64,000 nt of DNA from VXRD01 sp965232265 (lineage in GTDB: Bacteria > Latescibacterota > UBA2968), in the NCBI GenBank assembly GCA_965232265.1, contig CBDDPH010000002.1:3038001-3102000 (forward strand). The letters are read 5' to 3'. The notes beneath the pieces were generated by a model that saw only the letters and a list, made by a program, of their open reading frames with translations, was not told the DNA's origin and searched no databases. This document shows positions 59,286-64,000 of the stretch, in pieces. The translations under genes and the position numbers were made by a program. The first letter of the stretch is position 1. Each line of letters starts with the position of its first letter.

Positions 59286-60662
59286 ATGAAAAAAATAGCC
59301 ATTGTCCTCACTTTTTTGATTTTACCCTCCTTTTCCCTTGCCCAAGAAAAGGATGACGCCCTCGCCTATCAATCTTTTGAACAGGGCCGCAGTGCTTATG
59401 AAAGCGGGCGATATCTCGAAGCCGTCGCACATTTCGAGCGTGCGTGTAACCAGGCCCTCATCTTTACCAGTGCCTATTATATCTGGTTGGGCACGGCCTC
59501 TGAACGCGCTTATGACACGGTACAGGACGCGCCCAATCAATTGGATCTGCTCAGAAAAGGCGCCGACGCCTACCGCACAGCACTCGACCGCGAGCAAGAC
59601 CCCGATATTCGCTACGAATCGGGCCGGCTCACCCTCAAATACGCGATGGCACAGGCCAACTTCGCACTCGACCGCGAACGCAACCGGCAACCGCCCGCTT
59701 TGCATCTTCCCCCGCCAGAATTGCGAGACAGCACCTGGATAGCCACGCGCTTTCAACCCGCGACAATTGACACACTGCATCGTATATGGCGTCTTGCAGA
59801 GGGTGGTCTGCGCGAAATTTGGACCGCGATTCTCGTCAGAGAACAAAAGGAAATTGTCTATTCCGCGCCGCAACGCAGCAGCATGAGCGATACCCTGCAG
59901 GCTTATTTAAGTGTCTATATCGAAAACAGTTTGAACCTGATCGAAACCGCAGGAGAGGCCAATTTTGAAGGTATAGAACCCGATTTTTACATCCCCAAAA
60001 TTGCCTCAGCATCTTCCCGCGGCGTTTTGGGCAACAACCCCGATTGGTTCAATCAAGTCCTTGCGGCAGTGCGTTTCGACGGTGGCTATAACATGCGCTG
60101 TGCCATCTACCGCCTCAAGGGATTGCGCCACAGCAAAGAAGAAGAAGCCGACCGCGCCATCCACGCGATGCAACGCGCTCTGGTCTATGCGAGATCCGAC
60201 ACCTCTCGCGCCGCCCTCTATCTCGACATGGCCTTCACCGCATACCGAGACGATTTGCCCCAAGCCGTTGAATATGCCAAACACGCATACGCGTACAACC
60301 AATACGAACCGAGAGTGTGCGATACCTATGGCGGCCTTTCGCTCAGTTTGGCGAGTGTAAAGCTCGAAGACGGCGCGTACCGCGAGGCGATTTCAACCAT
60401 TTATCCCGTGACCACATTTGGGTGGCAAGACCGGGGCGAAGCCCTGATCACCCTGGCGATTGCCTACTTCAACTCCGACCTGCAAAATGTGGGAACCAGA
60501 GCATACCAAGCCGCGGAAATGGCCTATCGCATTGCGCCAGAACGCTACTGGAAAGACTTTCATCGCATTGCCAAAAGCCAGGGCGACTATGTGCAAGTGC
60601 GTCAACTCGAAGAAAAACACAGCCGTGCGCTGCTCAGCAAAAAACAGGACACGACCCCATGA
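59286..60662 (+). CDS. Secreted TPR-repeat protein
   Basis: The start is ATG 59286 (MKKIAIVLTFLILPSFSLAQ), giving 458 residues with a signal peptide cut after Ala19. Tetratricopeptide-like helix pairs follow (QGRSAYESGRYLEAVAHFERA; AVEYAKHAYAYNQYEPR). It probably acts in the periplasm as a scaffold of the energised complex. It lies 8 bp after the TonB-like gene and its stop overlaps the next start by 4 bp (ATGA). Confidence 0.85.
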   Translation: MKKIAIVLTFLILPSFSLAQEKDDALAYQSFEQGRSAYESGRYLEAVAHFERACNQALIFTSAYYIWLGTASERAYDTVQDAPNQLDLLRKGADAYRTALDREQDPDIRYESGRLTLKYAMAQANFALDRERNRQPPALHLPPPELRDSTWIATRFQPATIDTLHRIWRLAEGGLREIWTAILVREQKEIVYSAPQRSSMSDTLQAYLSVYIENSLNLIETAGEANFEGIEPDFYIPKIASASSRGVLGNNPDWFNQVLAAVRFDGGYNMRCAIYRLKGLRHSKEEEADRAIHAMQRALVYARSDTSRAALYLDMAFTAYRDDLPQAVEYAKHAYAYNQYEPRVCDTYGGLSLSLASVKLEDGAYREAISTIYPVTTFGWQDRGEALITLAIAYFNSDLQNVGTRAYQAAEMAYRIAPERYWKDFHRIAKSQGDYVQVRQLEEKHSRALLSKKQDTTP

Positions 60663-62359
60663 ACACCCTGCGATTTATTTTGTTTTTTATCCTGCTGACC
60701 ACACCCCTCCATACCCAGGCACAAGAAACAGAGCCTGTGCCAAGCGTGTTTCTAAAGCCAAAAATCCACATCCGTTCAGAACCCACAGGTGCCCAGGTCT
60801 TTATCAATGGGCAGGAAGCGGGTTATACGCCATTTGTCACCGCAGAGCTGTTGGACATTGGCGATAAAATGCAGGCTTTTGCCCATGGATATCAGCCTTG
60901 GACGCGCACATTTGCGACAACCGTTTTGGCAGATACGGTGCATATCGCGCTCACGCGCCAAAATGCGCGTCTGGAAATTCGATCCGATCAACTCGCGGCC
61001 TTAGGTGCAGAAATTCACCTTCGATTTGTAGATCAAGACACGACCATCACCGGGTTTATCAACATCGGACGCGGCAATGTGGCCTATCAGTCGGACCACT
61101 TTGTGGGCAAATACCACCTCGCAATCAGCAAGCCCGGCTTTAACCTCATCGAACAAGACCTCTTTCTCCCCCCCCGCGGCAAACTCATAGAAATTAGGCT
61201 TACCCGCAATCCCCTGCCGCTCACGGCATTATCCATCCCCGGTCTCGTGGATATAGCAGACCAATATCGCGCCGAAAGCGCACAACTGCTCACTGCTGCC
61301 CTGGCCATTGGCGAAACAGCACCTGCGATTGAAACCAATATGTCTATCCGCCTCAACGATCCGCGCATAACGCCTTTTATCGAAGAACTAAAACGCTATA
61401 GTCTGCAGACACGCGAATTGGAACGCACCCTGCGTCGCATGGAACAAAGCGAGCGCGACGTGTTGCGCGATCTGGCGCAAATTGATGTGTATCTCGGCAT
61501 TGTACTCGGCAAATACCGCCGCTTCTCAGAAGCGAACGCACTCTTCAGCGAAGCCCGAGAGCGTTCCCCATTTCCCATTGAACAGGAACCGAATCCTCTT
61601 CCGGGTGAAACATCTCAGCAGTTGGGCGACCTCACGCGCTTTGCAGAAAAATGGCACGCCCGCCTCGGCCGATTAGATGTCAACGTAGATGCTGCCTATC
61701 TCGCCATGCACAACCTGCACCCCAACACCCTGCGCTTTGAACAGGTGCGTTTCACGCGAGAAGCACCCGTGCCCTCGGCGACATCACCGCACGAACAAGC
61801 CATGTACGATAGCCTCGTTACCCTTGCCGAACACGTCCTGAACGACAATATTGCCAATCGGGAGCAAGAGTTTTCCCTCACCCTTCCCAAAGGCCATTAT
61901 ATGTTCAAAGATATGCAAAACAGGGCCATTCCCATTTCATTTCGCGTGTCAGATGTCCCCACTTTTCTACCCATCTCACCCCGCGTCAGTCTGTGGTTGC
62001 CCACCGCCAAAACCGCGTCGGATACGGTTCGCTTGCAAACCGTGGTCGGGGACGAACTCGGTCCTATTGTTCAGCCCGACCAAATTACTTTTGGCCGAGA
62101 ATACGCACTTCTGGTCAAAATGGGCGATTACAAACGCCACCGCGAAAACATCATCCTCTATCCCACGGGCGGCATCAGACCCGTTTGGCCCGGGGTCACT
62201 GCCATTGCCGCGACGCCTGGTACAGAATGCCTGTATTACAAAACAGGAAATAGAAAATTGGAGACATCTATCCTCGGCAACATCCAGGGCAAACGCAGCG
62301 GACTTCTCAAATACCTGCTCATCCCCATCGTCGGGATAGGCGTTGCCCTCGCGCTGTGA
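60659..62359 (+). CDS. Secreted PEGA-domain protein
   Basis: The start ATG at 60659 overlaps the preceding stop by 4 bp; a longer open frame upstream is a shadow. The 566-residue protein has a signal peptide (residues 1-21) and a PEGA domain (about 34-100, IHIRSEPTGAQVFINGQEAG). A helical middle (about 200-330) with ELERTLRRMEQSERDVLRDL follows, then beta-rich domains. The C terminus has a hydrophobic stretch (LLKYLLIPIVGIGVALAL), perhaps a membrane anchor. PEGA proteins bind surfaces or polymers. A terminator and a dispersed element follow. Confidence 0.85.
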   Translation: MNTLRFILFFILLTTPLHTQAQETEPVPSVFLKPKIHIRSEPTGAQVFINGQEAGYTPFVTAELLDIGDKMQAFAHGYQPWTRTFATTVLADTVHIALTRQNARLEIRSDQLAALGAEIHLRFVDQDTTITGFINIGRGNVAYQSDHFVGKYHLAISKPGFNLIEQDLFLPPRGKLIEIRLTRNPLPLTALSIPGLVDIADQYRAESAQLLTAALAIGETAPAIETNMSIRLNDPRITPFIEELKRYSLQTRELERTLRRMEQSERDVLRDLAQIDVYLGIVLGKYRRFSEANALFSEARERSPFPIEQEPNPLPGETSQQLGDLTRFAEKWHARLGRLDVNVDAAYLAMHNLHPNTLRFEQVRFTREAPVPSATSPHEQAMYDSLVTLAEHVLNDNIANREQEFSLTLPKGHYMFKDMQNRAIPISFRVSDVPTFLPISPRVSLWLPTAKTASDTVRLQTVVGDELGPIVQPDQITFGREYALLVKMGDYKRHRENIILYPTGGIRPVWPGVTAIAATPGTECLYYKTGNRKLETSILGNIQGKRSGLLKYLLIPIVGIGVALAL

Positions 62360-62363
62360 GAAG

Positions 62364-62425
62364 CATCCGCAGATGAACGCAGATAGACGCAGATAATGTA
62401 GGGGCGGTGCCCCTGTGCTCGCCCC
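62364..62425 (+). repeat. Dispersed intergenic element, copy 9
   Basis: CATCCGCAGATGAACGCAGA, further CGCAGAT repeats and GTAGGGGCGGTGCCCC, then TCGCCCC, directly after the PEGA gene stop and in its orientation. Confidence 0.85.
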
Positions 62426-62430
62426 AAACA

Positions 62431-62457
62431 AAGCACCCAAAACTCGGGTGCTTTTTT
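62431..62457. terminator. Bidirectional intrinsic terminator
   Basis: A perfect 8-bp stem (AAGCACCC with GGGTGCTT) and a 7-nt loop, followed by six T on the + strand. It ends the ExbB-to-PEGA operon and converges with the outer-membrane gene on the right. Confidence 0.88.
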
Positions 62458-62486
62458 AATTCCAAATGCTGTGATCGCCCCATATC

Positions 62487-64000
62487 TCACAACCCAATCA
62501 AATACGACACCTTGAGCAGCACGGCGCGGCTGGCTTGGTGAAAGTCGCCAGCGGTTCCAAACCCGTGATCATAGACAAAGAAAATATCGCTGCCCGGGCG
62601 GAACCGGTAATTGAGCAAAAAGTTTGCGCCCACGGATTCGCTGTCGCTATTCCACTGTGCGAAAATTTTGAAAAAGAAATCGGTCGTAAACGAATAAATC
62701 AACCGCGTGCTCAATGCCTGAATATTGAGATTGGCCTGTGGCAAGCGAATCCAATTCCCATCGTAAATCAGCTCAATCCCCAATCTGCCATTGGGCCGAT
62801 AGGCATTCTCTGCCGTCACCCGATACAGGTGTCCCGTGTAATATGTCCCCACCAGAAAATCAAAATCCAACTGCAATTTGCGATAACTCGCCGTATCTGG
62901 TCCCAGCCGAAACGATGTAAAAGTATATTCGTCCGGTGGAATGGCGACATCGGGTCGCTTGTCCGACGGACGAAAAGGCCGCGTAACGACATCGCGCGTC
63001 CTCTCCACACGCACCAAAAAACGGTCAGCGGTCTGAAGCGCGAGCACACCGTCAAGTCTGAACCGCTGGAACGGCACTTCGCCTTCGTCGTCTTCAATCA
63101 CCTGAATATCGGGCGTGAACCGCAAGTTTCGGATATTGGCTACCCTGGGGCGCGGCAAATAAGACAGATTGACATTGTAGCGTCGAAACCCCCGAATGCC
63201 GCGCCGGCGATTGACAAACCCCGCCTCTGGCTCAAAATTGTCCTCCACATCCAGAACAGTTGCCGAACCCGAGTATTTGGTGCCGTTATACGAAAACCGC
63301 AAATATCGCGCATCATCTACATCTTCTGAGTCCTTATCCCAGGTACGCGCGTAAAACGCCTGCACATTGACCGCGGTTGAAGGCGAAAAACTGAAATCCA
63401 GCCCCCCTGCGCGATTGTAGTCGCCCCACCCGCCTTCGGACGCCTCGCTTTGTTTATTTACCCAGATAAACCCCACATTGGACCGTGCGAGCACATCGCG
63501 TTTCATCCGCAGGACGGAAAAATTTCTGCGCGGCAGCGTCTGCGTATCCACCATCTCAGAATCCGTCAGCACATTTAACGCGCCAATACTGGTGCGCCCG
63601 GCTTTGCCAGCCAATTTACCACCTGCGAGAATCGGCACGGGCTGCCCCTCATCCAGACCGATTCTTCTGCTGTAAAACAGAAGCGTTGGCGGGCGCACAT
63701 CGCCCCCGCGAGTTGACGCGGCCTCGCCAAAATCAAATAACTGCGCCCCCTCCAGAAAAAACTCGCGCTTTTCGGGAAAAAACTGAGAAAACTGCGTCAA
63801 ATTCACCTGCTCTTGATCGGCTTCAACCTGGGCAAAATCCGTGTTATAAGACACATCCAGCGCGAGATTAGACGTGATGCCATAGCGCACATCTGCACCC
63901 GCTTCAAACGTGCGAATCTCATCCTCATTTCTTGCAAAATTGCGCGAAGTTCCCGGCAACACATAAGGTTTGACCTGAAAAAGCCGCTTTCTCTCAACAG
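62487..64000 (-). CDS. DUF5916-type outer-membrane beta-barrel protein, N-terminal part beyond the window
   Basis: The frame is open to the right edge (LFQVKPYVLPGTSRNF runs across the apparent start), so the beginning lies outside. The visible 500 or so residues carry DUF5916 features: LDVSYNTDFAQVEADQEQVN, FFPEKREFFLEGAQLFDFG and FYSRRIG. They then form many amphipathic strands, ending in ASRAVLLKVSYLIGL. Full members have an N-terminal carbohydrate-binding family 9-like domain and a barrel in the outer membrane, probably for uptake or surface binding of a sugar. It converges on the PEGA gene. Confidence 0.85.
   Translation of the reverse strand, partial: VERKRLFQVKPYVLPGTSRNFARNEDEIRTFEAGADVRYGITSNLALDVSYNTDFAQVEADQEQVNLTQFSQFFPEKREFFLEGAQLFDFGEAASTRGGDVRPPTLLFYSRRIGLDEGQPVPILAGGKLAGKAGRTSIGALNVLTDSEMVDTQTLPRRNFSVLRMKRDVLARSNVGFIWVNKQSEASEGGWGDYNRAGGLDFSFSPSTAVNVQAFYARTWDKDSEDVDDARYLRFSYNGTKYSGSATVLDVEDNFEPEAGFVNRRRGIRGFRRYNVNLSYLPRPRVANIRNLRFTPDIQVIEDDEGEVPFQRFRLDGVLALQTADRFLVRVERTRDVVTRPFRPSDKRPDVAIPPDEYTFTSFRLGPDTASYRKLQLDFDFLVGTYYTGHLYRVTAENAYRPNGRLGIELIYDGNWIRLPQANLNIQALSTRLIYSFTTDFFFKIFAQWNSDSESVGANFLLNYRFRPGSDIFFVYDHGFGTAGDFHQASRAVLLKVSYLIGL

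Noticed and set aside
52946..62359. Prophage or conjugative element
   Set aside because: No integrase, capsid, terminase, relaxase or mating-pair gene is present; only two decayed transposable elements are seen.

Overview
The window looks like a chromosome segment of an uncultured Gram-negative bacterium. It has a TamA/TamB outer-membrane assembly pair, an ExbB/ExbD-like energised system and an outer-membrane barrel cut by the right edge. Two molybdo-hydroxylase operons, sulfatase-fold enzymes, paired Gfo/Idh/MocA oxidoreductases, a phytanoyl-CoA dioxygenase-like protein, a DUF6785-type membrane protein, and a TolB-propeller/dockerin/leucine-rich protein recall Latescibacterota, Poribacteria and related groups. 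That placement is inference from gene content, without a marker-gene test. Coding density is high and the standard genetic code fits: TGA serves as an ordinary stop in many genes.

Layout. 1-9.4 kb: an edge ORF, a HigBA pair with a broken toxin, a pyk-tamA-tamB operon, a small antitoxin-like gene and a DUF5615/DUF433 pair. 9.4-21 kb: housekeeping genes (metH, a TauE-type permease, an MFS transporter, tRNA-Gly, mutL-miaA, hpt, a family-5 uracil-DNA glycosylase and a glutaredoxin-like protein). 21-28.5 kb: a frameshifted repeat protein, a 32-residue arginine-rich microprotein, a small barrel protein, a three-subunit molybdo-hydroxylase operon, an RsmC-like methyltransferase and a rhodanese. 28.9-32.4 kb: a sulfatase-fold enzyme with Thr at the catalytic position, next to a phosphonoacetaldehyde hydrolase and a phosphonoacetaldehyde-reductase-like iron alcohol dehydrogenase. 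32.4-40.3 kb: a seven-gene overlapping operon for a Tat-exported molybdo-hydroxylase with its own b-type cytochrome, a 51-residue membrane protein and a heparinase-like lyase. 40.3-52.6 kb: an accessory catabolic region (PhyH-like enzyme, DUF6785 protein, decayed IS3 element, sulfatase, two MocA oxidoreductases, GNAT, a SelA-fold enzyme with an extra C-terminal domain, bicupin, truncated Rpn-type nuclease). 52.9-62.4 kb: a TolB-propeller/dockerin protein and a five-gene ExbB/ExbD/TonB-like/TPR/PEGA operon carrying a TnpB remnant and a frameshift. 62.5 kb to the edge: a DUF5916-type outer-membrane protein.

Two themes cut across the window. First, a composite intergenic element (short direct repeats with core CGCAGATG, then a GTAGGGGCGA palindrome) occurs about nine times. 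It usually sits at a gene's 3' end, in the gene's own orientation. One copy is split by the IS3 element, which leaves a readable 4-bp target duplication. Second, there is much small-scale decay: broken toxins, orphan antitoxins, truncated nucleases and homopolymer frameshifts. Some of these breaks could be assembly errors and need read-level confirmation.
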